Position numbers and translations under genes: made by a program. The notes under the pieces were generated by a model that saw only the letters and a list, made by a program, of their open reading frames with translations, did no database searches and was not told where the DNA came from. From assembly GCF_900115975.1 (NCBI RefSeq), contig NZ_FOYM01000006.1, positions 62,001 through 126,000 on the forward strand: a DNA stretch of 64,000 nucleotides, read 5' to 3'. The DNA comes from Desulfoscipio geothermicus DSM 3669. Its GTDB lineage: Bacteria; Bacillota; Desulfotomaculia; Desulfotomaculales; Desulfallaceae. Below, piece after piece: positions 25,858 to 33,594 of this stretch. Position 1 is the first letter of the stretch. Every line of letters starts with the position of its first letter.

Positions 25858-26030
25858 AAACAGGCAGGTCTCCTGGCTCTGGTTCATCAAGATCTCACGT
25901 CTTCCCGGGTTAACACCCAGTGACACTATGTGAGAACTTTCCCCATCACAGTGGCGGGACCGCGCCGGATTTACACCGGCTTCCCTTTTAAGCTTGCACC
26001 TTTCCGGTGAAGACACCTGTTTGCTTAAAA
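25858..26030 (-). promoter_or_regulatory. Cobalamin riboswitch
   Basis: The minus strand carries the B12 box (GAGCCAGGAGACCTGCC at about 25863-25880) and the conserved core AAGGGAAGCCGGTG...AATCCGGC...GGTCCCGCCACTGT (about 25947-25990). It governs cbiZ and the downstream surface-protein/ECF operon by premature termination. Confidence 0.93.
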
Positions 26031-26072
26031 GTATATTCTGTTAAAAAAAATTAAACTGGTTAAATTTTTAAA

Positions 26073-26101
26073 AGTTTAACATACTTTTATCAGGTTGTCC
26101 A
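26073..26101 (-). promoter_or_regulatory. Promoter of the riboswitch operon (shared promoter type)
   Basis: Minus strand TGGACA (26096-26101), 17 bases, TAAACT (26073-26078). The spacer ends AAAGTATGT, and AAAAGT...ACTTTT forms a palindrome across the -10. Near-identical promoters occur at 31938-31966 and 53815-53843. Confidence 0.65.
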
Positions 26102-26186
26102 TTATTATTATCATTTTTATTTAATGGCCTCAAACATGCCCCCCAAAAGCTATTGCTAATGTAACCAATATCCAAAACCCCATTTA

Positions 26187-26948
26187 TTATGTTGCCTTTT
26201 TTGCTCCACAAACCGGACAGCCTTGCAAACCCAGGGGCATTTCAAGCCCGCACTTTTCCATCAATTCTTCATTGGCCAGAATATCTAATGTCGTCCCGTC
26301 GGTAATTATTTGCCCATTATTTAAGATAATAGTTCTTTCGCAAAGCTCCAAAACCATGTCCAAATCATGAGATGCTATGATTTTGGTGTGAGTAAAGCGC
26401 TTCAGGAGCGTTATTAACCGGCGCCTTGATTTCGGGTCCAGGGCGGATGAGGGTTCATCCATAACAAGAATATCCGGTTTCATGGCTAAAACTGTGGCAA
26501 TGGCCGCTGCACGCTTTTCTCCACCTGAAAGCTTGTAGGGCGGCCTGTCCATCAAGTGGAGAATTCCGACAGTCTCAAGCGAACTTTTTACCCTCTTTTC
26601 AACTTCGCCTTCAGGTAATTTATAATTACGTGGCCCAAAGGCCACATCATCATAAACAGTTGTCATAAACAACTGGTCATCCGGATCCTGAAAAACCATC
26701 CCCACACTTTGCCTTATCACCGGCAATGTTTTCTTAATTACCGGCACTTCTCCCACACTGATTTCTCCCTCATCCGGAAATAAAATGCCGACAAGGTGCA
26801 TTAATAATGTCGACTTACCTGCACCATTTGCACCTACGATACCAACGGACTCGCCATGTTGTATTTGGAATGTCACACCATTTAGAGCCTGTCGCCCGTC
26901 AGGATACGTATATTTTAAATTGTTGGCTTGGATAATATGGTGACTCAT
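26187..26948 (-). CDS. cbiO: Cobalt/nickel ECF transporter ATPase
   Basis: 253 residues from the ATG at 26948 (AGGAGTG upstream). Walker A 'GANGAGKSTLLMH', Q-loop 'MVFQDPDDQLF', signature 'LSGGEKRAAAIA', Walker B 'ILVMDEPSSALD'. Short N-terminus 'IQANNLKYTYPDGRQALNG' is typical of CbiO. It energises the CbiM/CbiQ importer encoded directly upstream. C-terminal 'GCPVCGA' is a small cysteine pair of unknown purpose. Confidence 0.92.
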   Translation of the reverse strand: MSHHIIQANNLKYTYPDGRQALNGVTFQIQHGESVGIVGANGAGKSTLLMHLVGILFPDEGEISVGEVPVIKKTLPVIRQSVGMVFQDPDDQLFMTTVYDDVAFGPRNYKLPEGEVEKRVKSSLETVGILHLMDRPPYKLSGGEKRAAAIATVLAMKPDILVMDEPSSALDPKSRRRLITLLKRFTHTKIIASHDLDMVLELCERTIILNNGQIITDGTTLDILANEELMEKCGLEMPLGLQGCPVCGAKKAT

Positions 26949-26950
26949 CT

Positions 26951-27757
26951 TCACACTCCTGTTATTAATGAACCTATCGCAGCCGGAATATTGAAATAGC
27001 GTATTACCACAAAGTATAAACCCCATCCGGTAAAGTATAAAATATCTCCAATTTGGATTCTTTTCTCGCTGCCGACATTATAATCTCCTGCAAATCCCCG
27101 GCAGCACATGGAATGATAAACACGCTGGGCTCTTTCCAATGTTCTGATCAGCAACTGTCCTGTTAAAGAACCCCAATCACTGAATCTGATGCCTTTTTCA
27201 CCCCGGGAACGCAACGAATACGCACGTACCGTGCGGCCAACTTCCTCAATCAGCACAGAGATATACCTGTATGTCAGTAGAAGCTGCAATATAAATACCC
27301 TGGGTACCCTCATCATTCCAAGCGCCGCTGCAATCCTTGTCATTCCTGTCGTAGCTATAAGGACCAATGCTGCCAGTATCGTTAAAACGCCTTTCAATAG
27401 AATTGAAAAAAAGGATATCCAACCTCCTGAAATCTGAATCCATGGCAATACAACCATTGGGCTGTGATCAAACAACGGGTTAAATAATCCTATACCAATT
27501 ATAAAAGGTGCAACTACAAGCATCCTTTTTAAAAGCGGAACTATGGGAATATCTGCCAGTGCTATAATAATAACAGGGTAAAACACAAGCGGCAACAACC
27601 CGCTTAACTCGTACTTGTTGAAAGATACAACTACAATTAAATAAACGCATGTTGTTAACACCTTTATCAGCGGGTGTATATTATGAATAATTGTCCTTTT
27701 CTCTGCAAGCTCATCAAGGAGCCTGATATTGTACAATGATGCTATCATATTTGACAT
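26951..27757 (-). CDS. cbiQ: Cobalt/nickel ECF transporter T component
   Basis: 268-residue membrane protein with about five hydrophobic segments and the coupling motif 'RAQRVYHSMCCRGFAGD' that contacts the ATPase. It lies between cbiM and cbiO in the standard order. The ATG at 27757 has a weak ribosome site, and ATG 27748 is an alternative. Confidence 0.9.
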   Translation of the reverse strand: MSNMIASLYNIRLLDELAEKRTIIHNIHPLIKVLTTCVYLIVVVSFNKYELSGLLPLVFYPVIIIALADIPIVPLLKRMLVVAPFIIGIGLFNPLFDHSPMVVLPWIQISGGWISFFSILLKGVLTILAALVLIATTGMTRIAAALGMMRVPRVFILQLLLTYRYISVLIEEVGRTVRAYSLRSRGEKGIRFSDWGSLTGQLLIRTLERAQRVYHSMCCRGFAGDYNVGSEKRIQIGDILYFTGWGLYFVVIRYFNIPAAIGSLITGV

Positions 27758-27817
27758 AAAATCATCAATCCCAATTTAAATTATAATGGCGAGGCTTAAA
27801 GCCCCGCCTCTTTTCCC

Positions 27818-28870
27818 CTAAACAGCACCGGCTTTATTTCGTTTCTTGATCATATAGATACAATAACCTGTCATTCCAGCCAGCAGCAAGGTCATTACAC
27901 CGCCGACCAATCCCGATACACTTGTTCCGGCATCCACTGCAGGCCATGCTTCTTCAGTCTCTGCAGCATTGGCATTTGTTTCCTGTTCCTGAACTTTAAA
28001 ACCATAATCAGGCAAAAACGCAATCTTTTCCTGAACAGCCGCCAGCGTTTGATGAATTCCCCCCGGTGCCTCGAGTTCCTCTTTACCTGATGTATTAAAC
28101 ATGGACCACTCCAGTCCATCAGGATATGCAGATGCAAACCATGAGAAAACACCACCGGTTATAACTGCAACAATGGCAAGCCCGGCAAGGACCTTCTTGA
28201 TTGAAACGCGGCCCAATGCCTCACCTGATGCCGCTTTCTCAATGATTTCAGGGCGTGCCTTCCAAACGAATCCGACGACAGCAGCAGTGACAAGACCTTC
28301 CACCACTCCAATGGCAAGATGAATGGGCTGCATCAACATTACAAACGTACCAAAGGGCAACTCCGATTTACCCGAAAGGAGTGTTTCGAGAACCACACTG
28401 AACGCGCCAAGCTGAAGACCTACAATTGCAGATAACATTGTCCCGGTAAAGATGCGTCCGGTGGAATACCCTTTGCGCATAATCCATTTATAAATTAGAG
28501 GATAAGCGATAAAGCACGTATAAAAACCAAGATTAAAAACATTACAGCCCAGCGCAAGCAAACCACCATCCGCAAAAAACAACGCCTGGATCACCAGAAT
28601 AGACGCCATGGCAAGAAAGCCTGCATATGGGCCCAGTAATATTGCAAGCAGCATGCCTCCCCCTAAATGGCCGCTGGATCCGGTTCCGGGTATTGTAAAG
28701 TTGATCATTTGAGCAGCGAAGACAAATGCCCCCATTACCCCCATTAAAGGAATCTTTTGTTCATCCAAGTCATTTTGAACTTTTTTGACTGAATATGCTG
28801 CGACTCCTGCCGTCGCCGCCCACATGGCTCCACCCACAACCGGTGAAATTAGGGCATCTGCCATATGCAT
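27818..28870 (-). CDS. cbiM: Cobalt/nickel ECF substrate-specificity protein CbiM with C-terminal PDGLE domain
   Basis: 350 residues. The N-terminus MHMADALIS supplies the Met1-His2 metal site known for CbiM/NikM, and 'TGSSGHLGGGMLLA' holds another conserved histidine. About six helices follow. A fused C-terminal segment (about 215-345) contains 'SAYPDGLEWSMF', the PDGLE/CbiN-like accessory domain, plus a last helix. This makes a CbiMN-type fusion. AAGGAGAGG precedes the ATG. Cobalt is favoured by the neighbouring corrinoid genes, but nickel is possible because both metals share this family. Its leader has a sigma-H-like promoter and attenuator. Confidence 0.9.
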   Translation of the reverse strand: MHMADALISPVVGGAMWAATAGVAAYSVKKVQNDLDEQKIPLMGVMGAFVFAAQMINFTIPGTGSSGHLGGGMLLAILLGPYAGFLAMASILVIQALFFADGGLLALGCNVFNLGFYTCFIAYPLIYKWIMRKGYSTGRIFTGTMLSAIVGLQLGAFSVVLETLLSGKSELPFGTFVMLMQPIHLAIGVVEGLVTAAVVGFVWKARPEIIEKAASGEALGRVSIKKVLAGLAIVAVITGGVFSWFASAYPDGLEWSMFNTSGKEELEAPGGIHQTLAAVQEKIAFLPDYGFKVQEQETNANAAETEEAWPAVDAGTSVSGLVGGVMTLLLAGMTGYCIYMIKKRNKAGAV

Positions 28871-28915
28871 GTGTATCCTCTCCTTTCCAGATAAAAGATT
28901 TTTCCGGCGGCAATA

Positions 28916-28971
28916 GAAAAAGCCACCAAAGCTAATACACCACTTCTGCAGTGTGTTCAGCCTTCGTGGCT
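28916..28971 (-). terminator. Attenuator-type terminator in the cbiM leader
   Basis: Long hairpin AGCCACGAAGGCT ... AGCTTTGGTGGCT, an inner stem around CTGCAGAAGTGG, then TTTTT, all upstream of cbiM. Almost identical to 42838-42893. Member of the CCAYGAAGG terminator family found throughout 28.9-53.8 kb. Confidence 0.7.
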
Positions 28972-29050
28972 GTGTTAATATTTCATATTATCAATCGATT
29001 TAATTTATAGCGGATTCATCCCGCTGTTATCCTAAACTTGCTCATAAAGT

Positions 29051-29077
29051 ATTCTATGCTTAATTTATAATTCCTGC
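29051..29077 (-). promoter_or_regulatory. Sigma-H-type promoter of cbiMQO
   Basis: Minus strand GCAGGAATT (29069-29077), 11-base spacer, ATAGAAT (29051-29057), matching the Bacillus sigma-H pattern RNAGGAWWW-N11/12-RNNGAAT. The leader continues through a small GGAT...ATCC hairpin (about 29005-29030) to the attenuator. The whole stretch from 28871 to 29264 is non-coding. Confidence 0.55.
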
Positions 29078-29264
29078 TTTAACTATTAAAATTTTTGTAA
29101 AAATTTTTCCGTTCGGCCATGGCAACATTTCAAATGATAATCAAGACCATTTAAAGATGAATATTTTTTCATAAACTCCCGAACTCATGAAGGATAATAA
29201 GGATCAAACCGAAATCAACCACCTGAGAGAACACATCGAGGAAGCTTCCGGGTTGTTGTATCAA

Positions 29265-30830
29265 TTAAGGTGCGACAGTTACATCCGAGTTCAACATATA
29301 GTACTCGGAGGGAGATAATACAATGCCCTTGACTTTATTGCTTATGGCCATATAACTCTTAGGATAGACCAGGAAGGCAAAAGCCGCGTCATTGAGCACC
29401 ACTTGTTGAGCTTCTCTGGCAATAGAATTTCTTTCCCGGGTATCAAAAGTTGTTTTCAGTTGATCAGCTAAAAAATCAAGCCTGGAATTGCTATATTTTC
29501 CGAAATTAGAATTTGCCCCTGTCCTGAACATGGTCTCCAGAAGGTATTGCGGGTCGCCGGTGGGAGCAGTGTTCAAACTGTAAATAGCGGCGTCAAAGTC
29601 TCCTTTCATCAGTGCCTCAGTAATATTTTCCACGTTGGCAATATTTATCCTGATGCCGATATCTTTCAATGCTCCCTGGATGGTTTCTAAAAGAATCGGC
29701 AGTTCCGGCCGATTTTTATAGCAAAGAACAGTAAATTCCAACTTTTTCCCGTTTTTTTGGCGGATGTTATCGGGTCCAGGTTTCCACCCCGCATCATCAA
29801 GCAATTTCTTGGCCTCCTCGGGCCGGTAATCATATCCCTTCAGTTCATTACCTCCAAAAGGCAAAACCAACGGGAAGGGACCAACCGCGGGAATGCCGCT
29901 CCCTTCCATCACTTTGTCGGCCAGGTCTTCTCTATTAATGGCCATATTAATAGCCTTTCTCACGTTAATATCATCCAGACCCGGTTTATTAACATTAAAA
30001 ATAATCATATGCGTGCGAACAGAGGACGCACCTACAACTTGATAATTACCCGTTTTAGTAATGGCTTCCGTGCTTTCTACAGGAATGTTATTCGCAACCT
30101 GGATTTCTCCCGCCTGTAATGCCATCACCCGGGTATTGCTATCAGGAATGTATTTGAAGGTAACCTCGTCCAACTTTGCTTTATCCCCCCAATAAACGTC
30201 GTTTTTTTCGACTACCACCTGAATATCTTTAACATAATCCTTTACCTTGAAGGGTCCGGTTAATACGGGTTTTTCGGCAAATTCTTCACCCATTGTATTG
30301 GCTGCGGTAACATCCACTATGACCGCAAAAGGATCGGTTAAAGCAGATATAAATGATGGATTGGGATGATTGTTCTTTACCGTTATTTCATTGCCATTTG
30401 CCTCTATTGAAGCAATATCAAGCAACTGAGGCGCCCTTTTATTTATTTTAACGGTACGTTCGAGTGAAGCCTTCACCGCATCACCGGTAACTTTTGCACC
30501 GTTATGAAAAGTCACATTATCCCTGATTTTTATTTTCCACGTTACATCGTCCACTTGTGTCCATGATTCAGCAAGCCATGGTTCAATTTTCATGTCCTTA
30601 CCTATCTTTACCAGAGTCTCGCCTATGCCGTACTTAATAACATACCAGCCGTTATAATTATCGGCGGGGTCCAGGTTGCCGGGCCATTGGGCCAAACCTA
30701 TAGTTAAGGTTTTCTTTTCGGTTTTTTCTTTATGTCCCGATTTTTTAAAAACATTCTGACCGCAGCCTGCCATTGACAGCAACAACGTTCCAATTGTTAT
30801 AAATATGATAAAATGATTTTTTAGCTTCAT
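29265..30830 (-). CDS. Nickel/peptide-type ABC transporter substrate-binding lipoprotein
   Basis: 521 residues from the ATG at 30830 (GAGGGTG upstream; the GTG at 30842 lies in that site). Lipobox 'LSMAGC', then an SBP family 5 fold: 'LTIGLAQWPGNLDPADNYNGWYVIKYGIGETLVK', 'WKIKIRDNVTFHNGAKVTGDAVK', 'VRKAINMAINREDLADKV'. Sequence style is NikA-like. No permease or ATPase is adjacent; it sits between a methyltransferase and cbiM, so it may work with the ABC systems at 38-42 kb. A decayed paralogue lies at 37237-37940. Metal ligand or metallophore unknown. Confidence 0.85.
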   Translation of the reverse strand: MKLKNHFIIFITIGTLLLSMAGCGQNVFKKSGHKEKTEKKTLTIGLAQWPGNLDPADNYNGWYVIKYGIGETLVKIGKDMKIEPWLAESWTQVDDVTWKIKIRDNVTFHNGAKVTGDAVKASLERTVKINKRAPQLLDIASIEANGNEITVKNNHPNPSFISALTDPFAVIVDVTAANTMGEEFAEKPVLTGPFKVKDYVKDIQVVVEKNDVYWGDKAKLDEVTFKYIPDSNTRVMALQAGEIQVANNIPVESTEAITKTGNYQVVGASSVRTHMIIFNVNKPGLDDINVRKAINMAINREDLADKVMEGSGIPAVGPFPLVLPFGGNELKGYDYRPEEAKKLLDDAGWKPGPDNIRQKNGKKLEFTVLCYKNRPELPILLETIQGALKDIGIRINIANVENITEALMKGDFDAAIYSLNTAPTGDPQYLLETMFRTGANSNFGKYSNSRLDFLADQLKTTFDTRERNSIAREAQQVVLNDAAFAFLVYPKSYMAISNKVKGIVLSPSEYYMLNSDVTVAP

Positions 30831-30881
30831 TTTTACAAGCACCCTCTTTCAAATGATTTAGTCATCATATTGCTTGTTTTT

Positions 30882-31385
30882 TTATAACTGCTCATATTTT
30901 TCTTGCAAAGATGCATCGCTTAGCCTAAGGTACCAATTAGCATCAAAGATGATTAGCTTTCCATTCTTACTTAAAACTCTGTACCATTCTTTGTATGCGT
31001 CCCGGGGATTGATTAGTGTCCAAACAAGATTTCTGCAAACTATTAAATCAAATGAATTATCGCTAAAAGGTAATTTGTGCACATCAGCTTTAACAAACTT
31101 AATTGAAAGCCCGGTATTTTCCGCATTTTGTCTTGCTTCGAGCAGCATATTCTCTGAACTGTCAACTGCTGTTACATTGTACCCCAATTCCGCCATCAAT
31201 AAGGCGAAAAAACCAGGACCCGTACCTATATCCAGTGCCTTGATATTCCCACTTTGCCCGGCATTTTCGCTTATGAGTTTCTTCCAGGCGTCTTTTTTAA
31301 AAGAGCTAATCTCCTCTTTAATTAATTGACTATAACCTTTCGCTCTTGCTGACCAATAGTTTTTCATCCTATGCTTTATTAACAT
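30882..31385 (-). CDS. Class I SAM-dependent methyltransferase, apparently C-terminally truncated
   Basis: 167 residues from the ATG at 31385 (GGAGG eight bases upstream). SAM-binding motif I 'ALDIGTGPGFFALLMAELG', 'DSSENML' and 'PFSDNSFDLIVCRNLVWTL' are clear. It ends soon after 'FDANWYLRL', whereas related enzymes go on for another 60-80 residues, so it may be truncated. N-terminal 'NYWSARAKGYSQLIKEE' matches the translated remnant at 33290-33386. It directly precedes the solute-binding protein gene and follows the duplicated leader. Substrate unknown; a metallophore or corrinoid role would be speculation. Confidence 0.7.
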   Translation of the reverse strand: MLIKHRMKNYWSARAKGYSQLIKEEISSFKKDAWKKLISENAGQSGNIKALDIGTGPGFFALLMAELGYNVTAVDSSENMLLEARQNAENTGLSIKFVKADVHKLPFSDNSFDLIVCRNLVWTLINPRDAYKEWYRVLSKNGKLIIFDANWYLRLSDASLQEKYEQL

Positions 31386-31516
31386 ATAAAATTCCTCCGA
31401 CCAATTATGTAGCGTAGCGGGCAATGCACAGGTGTATTTTTTTAAATCTTAAACAGAAATCCTATCATTTTTATTAACGGCCTACCGTCACCCCCCTTAA
31501 GCACAACAAAATAAAT

Positions 31517-31564
31517 AACCATGAAAAGTCCATCTTGCTTCTACAAGACAATGACCTTCATGGT
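31517..31564 (-). terminator. CCATGAAGG-family attenuator before the methyltransferase
   Basis: Hairpin of ACCATGAAGGTC ... ACTTTTCATGG with an inner CTTGTAGAAGCAAG stem, upstream of the methyltransferase start. Imperfect T run follows. Confidence 0.55.
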
Positions 31565-31628
31565 CAAAATACATGTTTTTAAAATCAATAACTAATGAGT
31601 TTTATAGCATTACTGTTAAGTAAAAGTC

Positions 31629-31685
31629 TAAAAAGAACCCCGGCGCATGAGGTTAGTTTAGGGGTTACCAACCCCATACGCCGGT
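31629..31685 (-). terminator. GC-rich terminator in the duplicated leader (copy 1)
   Basis: CCGGCGTATGGGGTTGGT ... CTAACCTCATGCGCCGG stem followed by a T run on the minus strand. A near-copy occurs at 53514-53568 and its 3' half remains at 33290-33305. Confidence 0.6.
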
Positions 31686-31790
31686 CGAAAAAAGGAATTA
31701 TTCTACTACCGGTGCATGTAAACCTGGTAACAGAATTACTTTAAGGAGGTTAAAGACCCTGCCAAGGTTAAGCTTTTAGCTAAAATTAAA

Positions 31791-31840
31791 ATACCATGAA
31801 AGTTTATACCTGCTTCTGCAGGTTAAAAACCTCCATGGCA
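31791..31840 (-). terminator. CCATGAAGG-family terminator in the duplicated leader (copy 1)
   Basis: GCCATGGAGGT ... ACTTTCATGG with inner hairpin AACCTGC-AGAA-GCAGGT. Copy at 53679-53725 is almost the same. Confidence 0.6.
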
Positions 31841-31870
31841 TAATATTTTTCAAATGAATACTCATTATCT

Positions 31871-31909
31871 GACCGCTTTCAGCGGTCCAACGGATGATTC
31901 TTATCATCC
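31871..31909 (-). promoter_or_regulatory. Two-hairpin leader motif, copy R1
   Basis: Minus strand: hairpin 1 GGATGAT-aaga-ATCATCC (31892-31909), linker CGTTG, hairpin 2 GACCGC-tgaaa-GCGGTC (31871-31887). It lies between the promoter at 31938-31966 and tandem terminators. Related copies at 33411-33449, 53753-53791 and 51911-51948 keep the stems with compensatory or G-U changes, suggesting RNA function. Confidence 0.55.
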
Positions 31910-31937
31910 TATTTTAGTTTATTATATTTTTTTAAAA

Positions 31938-31966
31938 AGATTAACATACTTTCGCTAAACTGTCCA
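31938..31966 (-). promoter_or_regulatory. Promoter of the duplicated leader, copy 1
   Basis: TGGACA (31961-31966), 17 bases ending AAAGTATGT, TAATCT (31938-31943) on the minus strand. Same type as the cobalamin riboswitch promoter. It overlaps the 3' end of the permease fragment. Confidence 0.6.
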
Positions 31967-32281
31967 TATAATTAAAACTTTTTTTAACCCCCAATTTAAG
32001 CAACCTTTGTTTAGCCCGGCAACAGCTATCCCAAAGGCCATGGCGGCAGAAAAAAATATCCCGATGGATACGTCCTCCTGAATTCCTCCATGCCGGCTAA
32101 CAAAACCGATAACCCAGGCAACTAATGTTGCGAAAATTCCACCTGTTAGAATCGGGTTTACTCCCCAAAGAAGGCCCAGTGCCACACCGCCAAAGACGGA
32201 ATGAGAAATCCCGACACCTACAAAAGAAAGTTCCAGCTGGTATTGCTTTGCTTGTGCAATTCCCTGGTACGCTCGCAGCAC
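31955..32281 (-). pseudogene. Fragment of a zinc/manganese-type ABC-3 permease
   Basis: 108 codons whose middle ('LSFVGVGISHSVFGGVALGLLWGVNP', 'QEDVSIGIFFSAAMAFGIAVAGL', given here as short pieces) corresponds to roughly residues 35-115 of ZnuB-like permeases such as the one at 35382. The first conserved helix and the C-terminal half are absent, and the frame runs into the duplicated leader promoter. A decayed remnant of a second zinc-type transporter. Confidence 0.6.
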
Positions 32282-32397
32282 TCGAAATATGTTTCTATTA
32301 CGGCCTGTACTATCTGGGAATGAAAGTCCGAAAAAAAATTGGAAAAGGAATGTTAAAGTTAGTATAATTACTTTAGAATTTTTCGGATGGGGTTAAA

Positions 32398-32829
32398 ATG
32401 CAAAATAATAAAAAACAATTCAACCAAGAAAAACTTATAGAGATTTTAAAGCAAGAACCGGACATTATTGCTGTTTATCTTTTTGGTTCATACCTGGATG
32501 AAAAGGTTACTCAACCTGGAGATGTAGATCTGGCACTGCTTCTTAGTAAACCACCCAAAAGCAATGTGCAGCGTTTTATTAAGCTGTATCCCAAGCTGTC
32601 CGAGGTGTTTGCACCGTTTGAAGTAGACCTGCTATTTTTACACTCAGTTAAAGTCCCCATGCGTTTTGAAGTAATCAGTGCCAGTAAGGTTATTTACTGT
32701 ACGGATGATGATTTGCGTACTGATTTCGAAGATAACGTAACCAGGGAATATCTTGATTTTATGTATCACCTCAAAGCTGCCCACCGGGAGTTTTATGAGG
32801 AGTTAATGGAGGGAAATTTATTTGTATAA
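32398..32829 (+). CDS. mntA: MntA-type nucleotidyltransferase antitoxin
   Basis: 143 residues. The minimal nucleotidyltransferase motif GSX10DXD is present ('LFGSYLDEKVTQPGDVDLAL'). In type VII toxin-antitoxin pairs MntA adds AMP to a tyrosine of HepT and neutralises it. It overlaps hepT by 8 bases, the normal arrangement. First plus-strand gene within a mostly minus-strand island, so probably an independent insertion. Confidence 0.88.
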   Translation: MQNNKKQFNQEKLIEILKQEPDIIAVYLFGSYLDEKVTQPGDVDLALLLSKPPKSNVQRFIKLYPKLSEVFAPFEVDLLFLHSVKVPMRFEVISASKVIYCTDDDLRTDFEDNVTREYLDFMYHLKAAHREFYEELMEGNLFV

Positions 32830-33247
32830 TCACCAGTTGATAGCCGAAAGATTGGGGATCATTCGGTCTTCTTTTAGTAGATTAAAAAAACTTGCCCAGA
32901 TACCAAAGGAAGAATTTCAGAAAAACGAAGATGCCCAGGATATTGCTGAAAACAGGTTGCGCAAGGCTTTGGAAGCCTTGTTTGATTTAGGTCGGCATCT
33001 AGTAGTTAAATCCGGGGCAGGAATACCCCATGATTACCGGTCTGTTATTACTATGTTGAAGGAAAAAGAAATATTGCCGGCAGATTTTGCCGATCAAATT
33101 GCGGGTATGGCCGGTTACCGGAACCGCTTAGTACATGAATATAACAAGGTAACTGTGCAGGAACTACATGAAATATTACAGACAAGATTAGAGGACTTGG
33201 AGCTGTTTTGCCAATATATAACTAAACACCTTGTAAACAAGAAGTGA
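32822..33247 (+). CDS. hepT: HepT-type HEPN ribonuclease toxin
   Basis: 141 residues from TTG 32822 (GGAGGG seven bases upstream). DUF86/HEPN fold with the RX4HXY active site in 'GYRNRLVHEYNKV'; the tyrosine is the AMPylation target. Paired with mntA. Family members cleave RNA (for example tRNA) when unmodified. Whether it serves stability or phage defence is not visible. Confidence 0.88.
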   Translation: MYNHQLIAERLGIIRSSFSRLKKLAQIPKEEFQKNEDAQDIAENRLRKALEALFDLGRHLVVKSGAGIPHDYRSVITMLKEKEILPADFADQIAGMAGYRNRLVHEYNKVTVQELHEILQTRLEDLELFCQYITKHLVNKK

Positions 33248-33289
33248 AGTTTGTACCTAATACTTTACTTATGCCTAAATGAATTAAAA

Positions 33290-33386
33290 AAGAACCCCGG
33301 CGATAGCGCCTGATTCTTTCGCTCGTTTTTATATAATCGGTATAGTCTTTGGCTCTTTTGTTCCAGTAAATGGCATCGCTAACCTT
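33290..33386 (-). pseudogene. Remnant of a methyltransferase N-terminus and terminator half
   Basis: The minus strand encodes SDAIYWNKRAKDYTDYIK, matching the start of the methyltransferase at 31385 (YWSARAKGYSQLIK). It then runs into CGCCGGGGTTCTTTTTT, the 3' half of the GC-rich terminator. With the upstream two-hairpin motif at 33411-33449 this is a third, heavily deleted copy of the leader-methyltransferase unit. Confidence 0.5.
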
Positions 33387-33410
33387 GCTGGTTTGTAATA
33401 CTCATTATCT

Positions 33411-33449
33411 GACCGCTTTCAGCGGTCCAACGGATGATTCTTACCACCC
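33411..33449 (-). promoter_or_regulatory. Two-hairpin leader motif, copy R2 (orphan)
   Basis: GGGTGGT-aaga-ATCATCC (33432-33449; G-U pairs keep the stem) followed by GACCGC...GCGGTC (33411-33426). Same order as R1. No intact gene follows on the minus strand. Confidence 0.5.
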
Positions 33450-33553
33450 TACTGGGGGAGCAGTAATAATCAGGCCAATAGTGGTAGAATGAATATCCCA
33501 TAAACCAGCAAACGGTTGCCTTGCTTGGGATAATTTAAAAATTTTTATAAACG

Positions 33554-33580
33554 GCAGGAATTTATTATCACATGTCAAAT
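33554..33580 (+). promoter_or_regulatory. Sigma-H-like promoter of znuA
   Basis: GCAGGAATT (33554-33562), 11-base spacer, GTCAAAT (33574-33580): one mismatch from RNNGAAT. Same -35 and spacing as the cbiM and fmdE leaders. Confidence 0.4.
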
Positions 33581-33594
33581 AAAATTATTAAACT

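Noticed and set aside
25723-26016. N-terminal extension of cbiZ through the riboswitch
   Set aside because: The sequence is the structured aptamer and terminator; a ribosome site just before 25722 sets the real start.
28871-29050. Known NiCo riboswitch upstream of cbiM
   Set aside because: I could not match the four-way-junction consensus from memory, so I describe it only as an unidentified leader.
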